Positions 13,922 through 13,966 of a DNA stretch of 13,966 bases are shown in pieces (the stretch's first letter is position 1; every line of letters starts with the position of its first letter). The stretch covers positions 1 through 13,966 of the forward strand of contig JAISSC010000043.1 in assembly GCA_031273305.1 (NCBI GenBank). The letters run 5' to 3'. A program made the position numbers and the translations under genes. A model generated the notes under the pieces. That model had not been told where the DNA came from and ran no database searches. It saw only the letters and a program-made list of their open reading frames with translations. This stretch comes from Flavobacteriaceae bacterium. Lineage in GTDB: Bacteria; Bacteroidota; Bacteroidia; Flavobacteriales; Weeksellaceae.

Positions 13922-13966
13922 TTAGACTTTTGTATTGTATGAAAAAATCACATTTAACCACTGAGC
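13922..13966 (-). CDS. Possible 3' end of a leftward gene (partial)
   Basis: On the minus strand the frame entering from the right edge reads 14 codons (AQWLNVIFSYNTKV) and stops with TAA at 13922-13924, 9 bases before the leftward terminator hairpin. The terminator placement is the main support; 14 codons alone could be chance. The product is unknown. If real, it is the first convergent gene and marks the right border of the array. Confidence 0.3.
   Translation of the reverse strand, partial: AQWLNVIFSYNTKV

Noticed and set aside
1..13966. CRISPR array, tRNA or rRNA genes.
   Set aside because: The repeats are long, coding and irregular; no short regularly spaced repeats and no tRNA or rRNA sequence were seen.

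Overview
The window is AT-rich, every convincing gene lies on the plus strand, and it reads as an accessory locus of a Bacteroidota bacterium. The pointers are Bacteroidota-style RHS core sequence (FYHPDHLGST, then a core box ending YxYCxNNPxxYxDPDG), A-rich gene starts without clear Shine-Dalgarno sequences, and many short lipoproteins. No genus can be assigned from the sequence.

The locus is a tandem array of RHS C-terminal toxin/immunity cassettes. Each unit has a 5'-truncated RHS core fragment, a unique toxin domain after DPDG (or DPTG), and a small gene for an exported, usually lipoprotein, protein that is presumably the cognate immunity factor. From left to right: (1) 3-794, an unrecognised helical toxin whose gene runs in from the left edge, with 794-1819, a lipoprotein carrying Asp-box (BNR) motifs; (2) 1820-3307, a core plus NlpC/P60-like toxin interrupted by one in-frame TAA at 2417-2419, with lipoprotein 3325-3909; (3) 3949-5055, a LAS-type (M15/MepA-like) zinc peptidase toxin, with lipoprotein 5052-5621; (4) 5684-7249, an N-acetylmuramoyl-L-alanine amidase toxin, with lipoprotein 7246-7662; (5) 7681-7866, a degenerate core whose toxin seems deleted, leaving orphan immunity-type gene 7914-8432; (6) 8436-9359, an M15C/VanY-like peptidase toxin, with lipoprotein 9364-9822; (7) 9851-11188, a phospholipase A2-like (HDxxY) toxin, with lipoprotein 11205-11723; (8) 11742-13301, an alpha/beta-hydrolase (lipase-like) toxin, with membrane-anchored 13317-13772. 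The last 190 bases hold a possible insertion-sequence end, a 27-codon ORF and an intrinsic terminator facing left, so the array appears to stop here.

Four of the six recognisable toxins would attack peptidoglycan and two would attack membrane lipids. The putative immunity proteins carry a signal peptide or membrane anchor, although one lipobox is weak. This suggests an arsenal specialised for the target-cell envelope, with self-protection placed in the periplasm. No delivery domain, secretion gene or full-length rhs gene is in the window. Most toxin ORFs start inside the RHS repeat, several with GTG or an internal ATG, which fits a reservoir of displaced tips that recombine into a full-length rhs gene upstream. 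The core copies begin at different points, share mosaic blocks and differ mainly by silent changes. This suggests repeated recombination under protein-level selection.
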